Shown piece after piece: positions 1 through 7,786 of a stretch of DNA of 40,004 bases. How positions within the stretch are numbered: position 1 is the stretch's first letter; the number at the start of each line of letters is the position of its first letter. Below the pieces are notes generated by a model. The model ran no database searches and was not told the DNA's origin. It worked only from the letters and a program-made list of their open reading frames with translations. The DNA lies in NCBI GenBank assembly GCA_028291265.1, contig JAQGIK010000124.1, positions 1 through 40,004 on the forward strand, given 5' to 3'. The stretch is from Caulobacter sp. GTDB lineage: Bacteria > Pseudomonadota > Alphaproteobacteria > Caulobacterales > Caulobacteraceae. A program made the position numbers and the translations under genes.

Positions 1-727
1 GGTTGGGGCCCTCGCCGTCCCAGATGATGCCGGGCAGGTCGCCGAGCCGCGCGGCCAGCAGGTCGCGGGCCTTCTGCGGCGTGCGGCGAGAGAAGGTCAT
101 CAGCAGGCTGCCGCCCTCCTGCTCCAGCGGCAGGACCAGGCTGTTGGCGATGGCGGCGGCGCGCTCCTGGGAGAGGTCGAAGGCCTTCGACTTGCCGCCG
201 ACCAGCACCGCCACGCGCGGGCGGGGCAGGGGGTCGATCAGCGAGGCGAAGGCCGCGTAGTCGGCCTTCAGGCGTTCGGGCGACAGGCGGTGCGGCGAGC
301 CGGCGATGGAGACGACATTGTCGCCCTTGACCCGGTCGTGGTTGGGCGGGGCGACCAGGTCGAAGAAGTGCAGCGGCGTGCGCGGGTCCTGGATCTGGAC
401 GACGAAGGTCTTGCCCGACGTCCAGCGGCGCATGCGGATCGACAGGGGCAGGGTGGCGCGGCCGGCGGCGATCATGATGTCGGGCCAGGGCGGGGCGAAG
501 TCGTTGCCGCGCAGCCAACGCCTCGGCATCAGGTTCAGCCACCAGGGCAGGCGGCCGGTCTGGCCGGTCCAGGAAATCTGTTTGACGACCACCTGGGCGG
601 GGCGCTGGCGGGCCACCGCGTCGGCCAGGCCGACGGCCTGGGCCTCGATGCCGGCGCGGCCGTCCGACACCGCCCAGATAACGAGGGGAGGCGGCCCGGA
701 TTTCTTGGCGCGCGGCGCTTTGCTCAT
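1..727 (-). CDS. ELM1-family (mitochondrial fission ELM1-like, DUF1022) protein, C-terminus cut by window edge
   Basis: Reverse-strand frame open from ATG at 727 to the left edge, giving 242 residues without a stop. The N-terminus has a basic, proline-rich leader (MSKAPRAKKSGPPP) and then VIWAVSDGRAGIEAQAVGLA, the typical opening of the ELM1/DUF1022 family. Later segments IAAGRATLPLSIRMRRW and VVQIQDPR also fit; in this family they line a nucleotide-sugar-binding-like fold. Bacterial members are often near envelope polysaccharide genes, but their biochemical role is not settled. No signal peptide is visible, so a cytoplasmic location is inferred. The gene lies downstream of greA on the same strand with a 91-base gap, so read-through from greA is possible. 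Family assignment is fairly secure; function is not. Confidence 0.8.
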   Translation of the reverse strand, partial: MSKAPRAKKSGPPPLVIWAVSDGRAGIEAQAVGLADAVARQRPAQVVVKQISWTGQTGRLPWWLNLMPRRWLRGNDFAPPWPDIMIAAGRATLPLSIRMRRWTSGKTFVVQIQDPRTPLHFFDLVAPPNHDRVKGDNVVSIAGSPHRLSPERLKADYAAFASLIDPLPRPRVAVLVGGKSKAFDLSQERAAAIANSLVLPLEQEGGSLLMTFSRRTPQKARDLLAARLGDLPGIIWDGEGPN

Positions 728-769
728 GGGGGGACCTTCAAGACCTTGTCGGGTCTTTAGGCAAGCAGA

Positions 770-790
770 AGGGCGACCGTGAGGCCGCCC
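770..790 (-). terminator. weak hairpin between greA and the ELM1-family gene
   Basis: AGGGCG at 770-775 pairs with CGCCCT at 785-790 around a 9-base loop, just downstream of greA on the reverse strand. There is no T-run, so it may be only a partial terminator or chance pairing in GC-rich sequence. Confidence 0.25.
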
Positions 791-818
791 TGTCATGCAT
801 CCGTGCAGCCAAGCGGCT

Positions 819-1292
819 TTAGAGCCACTCGACTTTCAGGATCTCGTAGGCCTTGACGCCCCCGGGGGTGTTGACCTCGACGACGTCGCCCATTTCCTTG
901 CCGATCATCGCACGGGCGATGGGCGAGGTGATGGAGACGCGGCCACCCTTCACGTCGGCTTCGTGCTCGCCGACGATCTGGTAGCGGGCCTCTTCCTCGG
1001 TGTCCTCATCGACGACGCTGACGGTGGCCCCGAACTTGATCTGGGCCCCCGACAGCTTGGAGACGTCGATGATCTGGGCGCGCGCGATCTTGTCCTCGAT
1101 CTCGGCGATACGGCCTTCGATCCAGCCCTGCCGCTCCTTAGCGGCATGGTATTCGGCGTTCTCGCTGAGGTCGCCATGCTCCCGCGCTTCGGAGATCGCG
1201 GCGATTACCGCCGGACGCTCCAAAGTCTTCAAACGCTTCAGTTCCTCGTCGAGGGCGCTATAGCCCCCGGCGGTCATCGGTACCTTTTCCAT
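819..1292 (-). CDS. greA: Transcription elongation factor GreA
   Basis: 157 residues, the normal GreA length. GreA enters the RNA polymerase secondary channel and stimulates cleavage of backtracked RNA. The N-terminal coiled coil carries the acidic tip in [14 protein letters not shown] (Asp41 and Glu44), the catalytic pair that positions the second metal ion. The C-terminal FKBP-like domain contains [21 protein letters not shown]. The start was set at MEKVPMT because E. coli GreA begins MQAIPMT; the frame stays open 38 codons further upstream, but that extension does not resemble GreA. A GGAAAAGG stretch would also serve the inner ATG (residue 6) as a ribosome-binding site, so the start could be five residues later. 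The gene follows the acyltransferase on the same strand with a 150-base gap that probably holds its own promoter. Confidence 0.97.
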   Translation of the reverse strand: MEKVPMTAGGYSALDEELKRLKTLERPAVIAAISEAREHGDLSENAEYHAAKERQGWIEGRIAEIEDKIARAQIIDVSKLSGAQIKFGATVSVVDEDTEEEARYQIVGEHEADVKGGRVSITSPIARAMIGKEMGDVVEVNTPGGVKAYEILKVEWL

Positions 1293-1378
1293 ATGGGAAA
1301 ATTCGCTCGGTTCGCCCTGGGAGGAGTTGTCGAAAAACAGAAAAGCCGGCCGCGGGCGGAAGCGTCCGGGGGCGTCGA

Positions 1379-1406
1379 AACTAGTCGCGGGGCATTGGAA
1401 AAGCAA
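1379..1406 (-). promoter_or_regulatory. possible greA promoter
   Basis: On the reverse strand TTGCTT (1406-1401) is followed after 16 bases by CTAGTT (1384-1379), about 87 bases upstream of the greA ATG. It resembles a housekeeping promoter only loosely. It is the best candidate seen in the 150-base gap. Confidence 0.3.
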
Positions 1407-1442
1407 GAGGAATGCTGCGGCGCCGCATTCGGCGGCCGAAGT

Positions 1443-3296
1443 TCACCTAACGCGGGCTTCCTGCAGCCGCAGCCGCTGGCCGACCAGCGCCGAGCCGGCC
1501 TTGGACAGATGCCCCTCGTCCCACTGCATCGGCGAGCCTTCGGGGGTGGTCGTCTCGCAGACGCCGCGCGGGCAGATGGCCTCCATAACCGACAGATAGG
1601 GAACCCCGGCGCGGCGGGCGACGCGGGCCATGGTGGCGTCGACGCCGTCGCGTTCGTGCAGCCGGCGGCGGACGGCCAGGTCGGGCTGGCCCAGGTGCTC
1701 GGCCAGCGCCAGCAGGCGCGGCAGGCTCTGTTCGTAGTTCGGCGACGGGCCGATCAGCACGACCTCGATCCTGTGGGCCTTGAACCAGGCAAGCGTGTCG
1801 GCCACCGCCGCCGCGTCCTCGTCCCACCACAGGCCGGCCAGGTAGACCCGGTCGGGCGGCCGCCGGATCAGCACGTCGTTGTAGAGGGCGTCGGCCAGCC
1901 GGCGGCACTGGGAGGTGGCGCCCCTGGCCGGCCGGCGGGTCATCCGGCAGCTGGAGACGGTGGCCTGAAGCAGCTCGGCCTCGGGATGGGCCTGGCTGAG
2001 ACCGTACCAGAGGTGGTTGGCGTGGCTGTCGCCGATCAGCAGGTAGCTTGGCTTGCCCGGGACCGGGTCGATGCAGGCGGCCGGCCAGGCGGTCAGGTCG
2101 CCGTCGGGCATCGGCAGGCAGGCCTCCAGGCGGCGGGGCGTGCGCTCGGCGCTGGCGGCGATGGCGTGGACCCTGGCGCTGAAGCGGCCGGGCAGGCCGT
2201 GGGTCGCGATGATGACCAGGCTGGGCGCCGCCACGGCCAGGGTGGCGACCAGGGCGACCAGATAGAATCGGCCGGTGGAGAGGCCGTCCCTGCGATCGCG
2301 GATCGGCGTCTCGATCAGCTTCCAGCTCAGGGTCGCCAGCGCCACCGCCAGGGCGAGGACGACGTAGGACACCAGCGGATCGGCCTGCTCGCCGTAGAGC
2401 ATCCGCTGGAAGGAGATCAGCGGCCAGTGCCAGAGGTAGAGGCTGTAGGAGATGAAGCCGTAGAACCGCATCGGCGGGATCGACAGCAGGGCCCCGGTCG
2501 GCGTGTCCTCGCCGGCCGCCAGCAGCATCAAGGTTCCCAGGCAGGGGGCGATGGCCGGCAGGCCCGGCATCGGCGTGTTCGGCTGGTAGGTCGCGATGGA
2601 CCACAGCACCAGGCCCAGGCCGGCCAGGCCGAAGAGGCCGCGGACGCGGCGGTCGTCCGGGATCGGGATGGCGCCCTTGGCCAGCAGGGCGCCGAGCAAC
2701 AGCTCCCAGGCCCGGGTCACCGGCAGGTAGAAGGAGGCGGATGGATGGTTCTCCGCCCAGAACAGCCCGAGCGCGAACGAGGCGACGGCGATGGTCCCCA
2801 GCACCGGCTTGACGGCCCTCGGCGCCCAGCGCCACAGGCCCATCATGACCAGCGGGAAGACGATGTAGAACTGTTCCTCCACCCCCAGCGACCAGGCGTG
2901 CAGCAGGGGGTGCATGTCGGGCGGGGCGGCGAAATAGTTGATCGTCTGCCAGAACCAGATGTTGGCCGCGAAGCCCAGGGTCGAGAGGCTGGAGCCGGCG
3001 TACTCGACCAGTTCGTCGGGGAACATGTGGAAGCAGGCCATCGCCGTCGTGCCGGCGATCATCGCCAGCACGGCCGGCAACAGCCGCCGCGTGCGCCGCT
3101 CCCAGAAGTCGATCAGCGAGAATTTTCCGGCCGCCTGGCGCCGGGTGACGACGCCGGCGATGACGAAGCCGGAAATGACGAAGAAGACGTCGACGCCGAC
3201 AAAGCCGCCGGGCGCGATCGGCAGGCCCAGGTGGCCTGCAAACACCGCCAGCACGGCCAGGCCCCGCAGGCCGTCGATGTCAGTACGATGTTGCAA
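1443..3296 (-). CDS. OafA/YrhL-type acyltransferase with C-terminal SGNH domain
   Basis: 617 residues. The N-terminal half is an acyltransferase-3 membrane domain: it opens TDIDGLRGLAVLAVFAGHLG, has VDVFFVISGFVI, a basic WERRTRRLLPA loop, and WSLGVEEQFYIVFPL (the usual catalytic-region signature), with about ten membrane segments up to roughly residue 370. The C-terminal third is a periplasmic SGNH hydrolase-like domain with IGDSHANHLW (about residue 418) and DEGHLSKAG (about residue 592) carrying the Ser and the Asp/His of the triad. Such fusions O-acetylate exported or surface polysaccharides or peptidoglycan; the substrate here is unknown. The start codon is TTG: no ATG lies upstream in frame, and the motif begins only six residues in. 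The gene ends 150 bases before greA on the same strand. Confidence 0.92.
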   Translation of the reverse strand: MQHRTDIDGLRGLAVLAVFAGHLGLPIAPGGFVGVDVFFVISGFVIAGVVTRRQAAGKFSLIDFWERRTRRLLPAVLAMIAGTTAMACFHMFPDELVEYAGSSLSTLGFAANIWFWQTINYFAAPPDMHPLLHAWSLGVEEQFYIVFPLVMMGLWRWAPRAVKPVLGTIAVASFALGLFWAENHPSASFYLPVTRAWELLLGALLAKGAIPIPDDRRVRGLFGLAGLGLVLWSIATYQPNTPMPGLPAIAPCLGTLMLLAAGEDTPTGALLSIPPMRFYGFISYSLYLWHWPLISFQRMLYGEQADPLVSYVVLALAVALATLSWKLIETPIRDRRDGLSTGRFYLVALVATLAVAAPSLVIIATHGLPGRFSARVHAIAASAERTPRRLEACLPMPDGDLTAWPAACIDPVPGKPSYLLIGDSHANHLWYGLSQAHPEAELLQATVSSCRMTRRPARGATSQCRRLADALYNDVLIRRPPDRVYLAGLWWDEDAAAVADTLAWFKAHRIEVVLIGPSPNYEQSLPRLLALAEHLGQPDLAVRRRLHERDGVDATMARVARRAGVPYLSVMEAICPRGVCETTTPEGSPMQWDEGHLSKAGSALVGQRLRLQEARVR

Positions 3297-3308
3297 CGCT
3301 ACGCCCCC

Positions 3309-3326
3309 AGGCCCCTTTCGGGGCCT
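3309..3326 (-). promoter_or_regulatory. 7-bp hairpin with GAAA loop just upstream of the acyltransferase TTG start
   Basis: AGGCCCC (3309-3315) and GGGGCCT (3320-3326) form a perfect stem. Read on the reverse strand the loop is GAAA, a very stable tetraloop, followed at once by a GGGGG run and then the TTG start 13 bases past the stem. It could limit ribosome access or be the 3' end of an upstream RNA; neither is shown by the sequence alone. Confidence 0.4.
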
Positions 3327-3339
3327 GCCTTCAAGAGTT

Positions 3340-3391
3340 TAGAGCCCGTCCGGGCGGCGGAACCGTGTCCACTTCCGCCTGACGGGCTCTA
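3340..3391. repeat. 52-bp nested palindrome with TAGAGC/GCTCTA ends
   Basis: Outer arms TAGAGCCCGTC (3340-3350) and GACGGGCTCTA (3381-3391) are perfect reverse complements. Inside them GGCGGAA (3356-3362) pairs with TTCCGCC (3373-3379) around a 10-base loop. Short dispersed palindromes with TAGAGC...GCTCTA ends are, from memory, common between genes of Caulobacterales and other alphaproteobacteria. Only one copy was seen in this window. It lies between the starts of the acyltransferase and the end of the 195-residue membrane protein gene. Confidence 0.6.
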
Positions 3392-3423
3392 GGGAAGGCG
3401 GGGGTTTCACCACTCTCGCGCGT

Positions 3424-4011
3424 TCAGGGCAAGGGGGCGGGGTCCGAAGAGACCTCATCGGGCGCGGTCATGTCCTCGACGAAGTCGTCCACCGAGCTGG
3501 CGGCGAGCAGCCGGCGCAGAAAACCGATCACCTGCAGCAGCGACGAGAAGAAGCCCACCGCCGAGGCGACAAACTGGAAAGCCTGCCAGGCCAGCTCGAA
3601 AGCGGCGCCGGAACTGACCGCCTCGACCATGGGATAGAGCAGCCGGCTGATGGTGATGCGGAAGTCGGCGTAGGCGCTGGAATACTCGATGGACCGGTCG
3701 GCGATCCAGGCGGCGGTCACTGCCGCAGACACCGGCGACCAGAGCAGCGGCAGCAGCAGAAGCGCCGCCAGCAGGACGATGACGACGCGCGTCCCGATGG
3801 TCTCGCGCGACACGAGGTCCCGGATCACCACCCCGATCAGGGCCAGCGCCATCACGCCAAGGCTGGCGGGGATGATCATGTCGGCCAGATCGATGACGTC
3901 GGCGCCGAACAGGTAGCGGCCGGCGACCATCACCAGCAGCACCAGCAGGAAGCCGCCCATCCAGGCCAGGCCGTACCAGCCGAGGCGGCGCTTGATCAGG
4001 ACGGTGTTCAT
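3424..4011 (-). CDS. Hypothetical inner-membrane protein, 195 residues
   Basis: Not recognised as a named family. The N-terminus MNTVLIKRRLGWYG is followed by hydrophobic segments at about residues 14-35 (LAWMGGFLLVLLVMVAGRYLF), 42-64 and 76-100, then a more amphipathic stretch and a further hydrophobic segment near residues 140-165. The tail is acidic and proline-rich (DEVSSDPAPLP). Three to four membrane spans are predicted by eye, with no catalytic motif. It starts with ATG, is transcribed away from the split membrane-protein locus at 4108, and lies upstream of the acyltransferase on the same strand, separated from it by the 52-bp palindrome. Confidence 0.75.
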   Translation of the reverse strand: MNTVLIKRRLGWYGLAWMGGFLLVLLVMVAGRYLFGADVIDLADMIIPASLGVMALALIGVVIRDLVSRETIGTRVVIVLLAALLLLPLLWSPVSAAVTAAWIADRSIEYSSAYADFRITISRLLYPMVEAVSSGAAFELAWQAFQFVASAVGFFSSLLQVIGFLRRLLAASSVDDFVEDMTAPDEVSSDPAPLP

Positions 4012-4107
4012 GGCGGACCCCCAGCCAGCGGACTGGCGTCAAGCATGCCGCGCGGACCCCGCGACGTCCACTGTGCCTGAACGCGTCGCGGTGCTAGCGT
4101 CCGGACG

Positions 4108-4995
4108 ATGAGCCGCAATATCGTCGAACAACAGCCCTTCTCACCGGTCGAAGTCGGGTCTTCCGGCCTCGCCTATTTCGGCCGACCGGGCCTGTTGCTG
4201 TCCTGGACCCTGGCGGCGCTGCCGGCGGCCTCGCTGGCCGTCGTGGGGCTGCGAATCGTCCGGGTCAGCGACGATCCTCTGGCCTTCTTCATCTTGCCTT
4301 TGGCCGGGATCGTGATGGGGGCGACGCTGATGATGCTATCGACCGCCGCCTATCGCGCCGTTCTTCGACCCGACGCCGGCGACCGCGCCTTCCTGAGGCT
4401 GGGATCGGCCGAATGGCGGGTTTTCTGGCATGGACAGCATTACAACGGCTAGCCGGGCATGGTGCGCATGATCCTTGTGGGCCTGTTCTTCTGTTGCCTG
4501 CTGACCACGGCGCTGGTGTTCAGCCTGTTCGGCGAGGGGGCGGGGACCTTTGCCGCCGTTCTGGCGGCGGCGGTTCTGATCACTTCCAGCATGGTCGCCA
4601 ACGCCCGCGCCAGCCTGGCCGGCGTCGCCGCCTTCGCCGGACGCGAACACGCGCGACAGGCGGGTTGGGCCCTCGGTGAAGGCCACACCACGGCGATCGT
4701 TGTGCAAAGGCTGACGGCCAGCGCCCTCTGGATGGCCGTCGCCCTTCCGCTCGGGGGCGGCTGGTGGCTGCTCGATCAGGCTCTGGCGCGGCCTTCGTTT
4801 CTGCTCGGCCCGACGCTGCCGGACGCCCCCGCGGCGTGGGCGATGTTCGCTCTGGAGGGCGCGCCGTTGGCAATCATTGTCGCCTTCCTGGCCGCCTTTG
4901 CCGCCGCCGTCGGCTCCACGGCCTCGGCCCTGACATGGCAGGCGCTGGGCGGGGAGCGCGAGGTCGCCCGGCGGCGCAGCGTCTTCGAGGCCTGA
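4108..4995 (+). pseudogene. Multi-pass membrane protein gene interrupted by an in-frame TAG (two reading frames 4108-4452 and 4459-4995)
   Basis: The 114-residue upstream part and the 178-residue downstream part are in the same frame, separated by TAG at 4450-4452. Together they would make about 294 residues with six or so hydrophobic segments, resembling an uncharacterised membrane protein seen in Caulobacteraceae (TAAYRAVLRPDAGDRAFLRLGSAEW is like the YRAVLRPED...YLRLG segment I associate with it). Around the stop, the frame used from 4413 encodes GFLAWTALQRLAG, which suits a membrane protein better than VFWHGQHYNG. Two compensating frameshifts in about 30 bases, rather than a simple nonsense mutation, are therefore possible. 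The downstream half could also start on its own at ATG 4459 or 4468, but no clear ribosome-binding site precedes either. Pseudogene, sequencing error and two real genes cannot be separated from sequence alone. Confidence 0.55.
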
Positions 4996-5036
4996 GCGCC
5001 TTGCCTGACGGCGCGGCAACAGCCTAAGCCGTTCCC

Positions 5037-5873
5037 ATGACCGCCCTTCCCCTCGCTGCCCTGATGATGCTGGCCAGCGGGGCGATCCATGCGGTGGTCA
5101 ACGCCATCCTCAAGTCCGGCAAGGACAAGATGTCGAGCCGGGCGCTGATCGACGGCTTCTCGGGCCTGATCATCCTGCCGGCCGCCTTCTTCGTGCCGCT
5201 GCCGACCGGGGCCTGGGGCTGGCTGGCGGGCAGCTGGGCGACGCACCTCGTCTATCTGATCTGCCTGATCAAGGCCTTCGAACGGGCCGACATGTCGGTG
5301 GCCTATCCGATCCTGCGGGGCGTCGCGCCGCTGCTGGCGGCGGTGGTCGCGGTGGGACTGTTCAACGAGCCGATCAGCCTGCTCACGGCGGCCGGGATCG
5401 GCCTGGTGTCGGCCGGGGTGCTGACCGTGGGGTTGGGGCGGCATGTCGATCGGCGGGCGCTGGGCTGGGCGCTGGCGACCGGAGCCTGTATCGCCACTTA
5501 CACGGTGATCGACGCCCAGGGGGTGCGGGCGGCGCCCAGCGCGCCGAGCTATATCGTCTGGGTGTTTCTCAGCCTGGGCCTCGGCATCGCGGCGCTGTTC
5601 GCCCTCTGGCGCGGCCCGGCTTTCGTGGCCTCGGCGCGGGCCGAATGGAAGGCCGGGCTGGCGGCCGGAGGGCTGTCGATCCTCACCTACGGCCTGGCCC
5701 TCTGGGCCTTGCGGCTGGGCGATACGCCCCGGCTGGCGGCGCTGCGCGAGACCTCGATCCTGTTCGCGGTGCTGATCGCCGTCTTCGTGCTGAAGGAAAA
5801 GCTGACCGGCGGGCGAATGGCCGGGATCGCCGCCATCGCCATGGGGGCGGGCCTGCTGATCGTCGCGGGGTAG
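5037..5873 (+). CDS. EamA/DMT-family transporter
   Basis: 278 residues of ten alternating hydrophobic segments, the size and pattern of drug/metabolite transporters with two EamA halves. The first half has FERADMSVAYPILRGVAPLLAA and the second LRLGDTPRLAALRETSILFAV; both are the typical 'A-x-P-ϕ-ϕ' segment that precedes the last helices of each EamA repeat. Each half then ends with a short loop and helices (NEPISLLTAAGIGL; KEKLTGGRMAGIAAI). It probably exports or exchanges a small metabolite across the inner membrane; the substrate cannot be read from sequence. It faces the hybrid histidine kinase gene, with a hairpin terminator in the 34-base gap. Confidence 0.9.
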   Translation: MTALPLAALMMLASGAIHAVVNAILKSGKDKMSSRALIDGFSGLIILPAAFFVPLPTGAWGWLAGSWATHLVYLICLIKAFERADMSVAYPILRGVAPLLAAVVAVGLFNEPISLLTAAGIGLVSAGVLTVGLGRHVDRRALGWALATGACIATYTVIDAQGVRAAPSAPSYIVWVFLSLGLGIAALFALWRGPAFVASARAEWKAGLAAGGLSILTYGLALWALRLGDTPRLAALRETSILFAVLIAVFVLKEKLTGGRMAGIAAIAMGAGLLIVAG

Positions 5874-5881
5874 TGGCCCCT

Positions 5882-5902
5882 CCCTCCCCATGAAGGGGAG
5901 GG
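5882..5902. terminator. bidirectional hairpin terminator between convergent genes
   Basis: CCCTCCCC (5882-5889) and GGGGAGGG (5895-5902) form a perfect 8-bp stem with an ATGAA loop. It lies in the 34 bases between the stops of the EamA transporter and the hybrid kinase, so it can serve both. There is no strong T-run on either side. Confidence 0.6.
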
Positions 5903-5907
5903 CGGGG

Positions 5908-7656
5908 CTAAGCCACGGCGGATTCGCCCGCGGGCGGGACGAGCGCCCGGTCGATGGCGGCCAGCAGCAGGCCCAGCTCGATGGGCTTGGCGACCGTGGC
6001 GTCCATGCCGGCCTCCAGATATTCGGCGCTGTGGTGGGCCATGGCGTTGGCGGTCAGGGCGATGATCGGCGTGCGGGGCCGGCCGTCGCGGAGCTCCTCG
6101 GCGCGGATGCGGCGCACGGCGGTGGGGCCGTCCATCACCGGCATCTGGATGTCCATCAGCACCAGGTCCCAGCGGGCGGCGGCGCAGGCCTCGACGGCCT
6201 GCAGGCCGTTCTCGACGAAGTGGGGGGCGAGGCCGACCTGGCCGAGCAGGGTGTCGAGCACCAGGCGGTTGACGGCGTTGTCCTCGGCGACCAGCAGGCG
6301 CAGGGGCGGACCGTCCGAGGCTTCGAGCAGGCGCGGCGCGGCGACGACCTCGGGCGGCGCCTCGGCGGGGCCAAGGGGCAGGCGGACGATGAAGCTGGAG
6401 CCTTCGCCGAGGCGGCTCTCGGCGCTGATCGAGCCGCCCATCAGTTCGGCCAGCTGGCGGCAGATGGCCAGGCCCAGACCCGAGCCGCCATGCTGGCGGC
6501 TGGTGGTGCTGTCGGCCTGGACGAAGCGGTCGAAGAGGGCCAGCAGCCGGTCCGGCGCGATGCCGGGGCCGGTGTCGCTGACCGTCAGGACGAGGCCGTC
6601 CGGGACCACGGCCACGGTGACGGCCACCTCGCCGCGGTCGGTGAACTTCACGGCGTTGGCGACCAGGTTGACCAGGATCTGGCGAATGCGGGTCGGGTCG
6701 CCGGCCCAGAAGCCCTGCGCCTCAGGATCGATCACCAGCCGAAGCGCGATGTCCTTCTCGCTGGCCAAGGGGGTGAAGGCGCGGCAGGCGGCCTCGGCGA
6801 GGACGGCGATATCGACCACCCCGTCCTCCAGGTCGAGGCGGCCGGCCTCGATGCGGGAGAGGTCCAGCAGGTCGTTGAGCAGGAACAGCAGGGTCTCACC
6901 GGAACTGGAGACGACGGCCAGCCGGTCGCGCTGGACCGCGGTGAGTTCGTCCCGCTCCATGGCCTGGACCATGCCGAGAACGCCGTTGAGGGGCGTGCGG
7001 ATCTCGTGGCTCATGAAGGCCAGGAAGGCCGACTTGGCGCTGTTGGCCTGTTCGGCGCGATGGCGTTCGGCCTCGACCTCGGCGCGGCTCTGGTCCAGTT
7101 CCTGGGCGGCGCGGACGTTGCGCAGGGCGGCGCTGACCACCAGGACGATGCAGAGCAGCAGGCCGATGACGCTGAAGATCTGCTGGGGGCCGCCCCAGCG
7201 GGGATGGACGAGCGGCAGGACGGCCATGACGCAGAGGGTCGGCAGGCCGAAAACCAGCAGGGCGGTGGCCGAGCGGAAGGCGTAGCCGAGGGCGTTGAAC
7301 AGGATGGCGCACCAGACCATCAAGGCCAGGAAGGCCATGCCGGAGGCGTTGTCGAACCAGAAGAACAGGCTGAGGCTCAGCCAGGCGATGTTGCCGCCCA
7401 GGGCGGCCGACAGATAGCGGAGGCGCTGGAAGCGGGTGACGGGCCCGCCTCTGCCGTAGGGGGCGGTGGCGAACCAGTTGAGGGTCTCTCCGACCACCAC
7501 GACCGCGCCCCAGGCCAGGCCGCGGACCAGGCCCAGGGTCGGTATGATCATGGCCACCAGGATCAGGGCGGCCATGACCCGGCCCGGAAACAGGCGTCGG
7601 GAATCCGGGGCGACAAGATCCAGATCGCTGAGGCTGGGGCGGAACAAGACTCGCAC
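5908..7656 (-). CDS. Hybrid sensor histidine kinase/response regulator (membrane-bound)
   Basis: 582 residues. The N-terminal 180 residues contain about six membrane segments (for example MAALILVAMIIPTLGLVRG and IFSVIGLLLCIVLVVSAAL) and no recognisable periplasmic sensor domain. A short coiled coil (residues about 185-210) leads to HisKA with the H-box FMSHEIRTPLNGVLGM (phospho-His near residue 218). The HATPase domain follows, with N-box NLVANAVKFTD, G1 DTGPGIA and G2 GSGLGLAI. A receiver domain occupies about residues 450-570: acidic pair in VAEDNA, phospho-Asp in LVLMDIQMPVMDG (about residue 500), and Lys in VAKPIE. The start is GTG with AGGAG upstream. The signal and downstream partner are unknown; a histidine phosphotransfer protein is expected elsewhere. 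It is divergent from the GNAT gene. Confidence 0.93.
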   Translation of the reverse strand: MRVLFRPSLSDLDLVAPDSRRLFPGRVMAALILVAMIIPTLGLVRGLAWGAVVVVGETLNWFATAPYGRGGPVTRFQRLRYLSAALGGNIAWLSLSLFFWFDNASGMAFLALMVWCAILFNALGYAFRSATALLVFGLPTLCVMAVLPLVHPRWGGPQQIFSVIGLLLCIVLVVSAALRNVRAAQELDQSRAEVEAERHRAEQANSAKSAFLAFMSHEIRTPLNGVLGMVQAMERDELTAVQRDRLAVVSSSGETLLFLLNDLLDLSRIEAGRLDLEDGVVDIAVLAEAACRAFTPLASEKDIALRLVIDPEAQGFWAGDPTRIRQILVNLVANAVKFTDRGEVAVTVAVVPDGLVLTVSDTGPGIAPDRLLALFDRFVQADSTTSRQHGGSGLGLAICRQLAELMGGSISAESRLGEGSSFIVRLPLGPAEAPPEVVAAPRLLEASDGPPLRLLVAEDNAVNRLVLDTLLGQVGLAPHFVENGLQAVEACAAARWDLVLMDIQMPVMDGPTAVRRIRAEELRDGRPRTPIIALTANAMAHHSAEYLEAGMDATVAKPIELGLLLAAIDRALVPPAGESAVA

Positions 7657-7702
7657 GGCGGGCGGAACTCCTGGCCCGCAGACTAGGCGAACGGGCTGGA
7701 CA

Positions 7703-7745
7703 AGCCCTTAACGGACGGGCGTTCAGGCCGGATGAGCCCTTAACG
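7703..7745. repeat. two AGCCCTTAACG direct repeats in a divergent promoter region
   Basis: AGCCCTTAACG occurs at 7703-7713 and 7735-7745, 32 bases apart (about three helical turns), between the divergent kinase and GNAT genes. Each copy includes TTAA, the half-site of the alphaproteobacterial regulator CtrA, but the spacing is not that of a full CtrA site. The binding protein is unknown. Confidence 0.4.
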
Positions 7746-7786
7746 CGACGCCAGGTCGCACCTATGTTGAGCCCTCAGGAGGGGCC

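Noticed and set aside
795..3392. An 865-residue forward-strand open frame across greA and the acyltransferase
   Set aside because: It is the antisense shadow of two well-supported reverse-strand genes. Its translation is rich in Gly/Arg/Gln/Asp with no domain, as expected of high-GC complementary frames.
5890..7686. A 598-residue forward open frame opposite the hybrid kinase
   Set aside because: The reverse strand encodes a complete kinase with all motifs; the forward frame is a codon-bias shadow.
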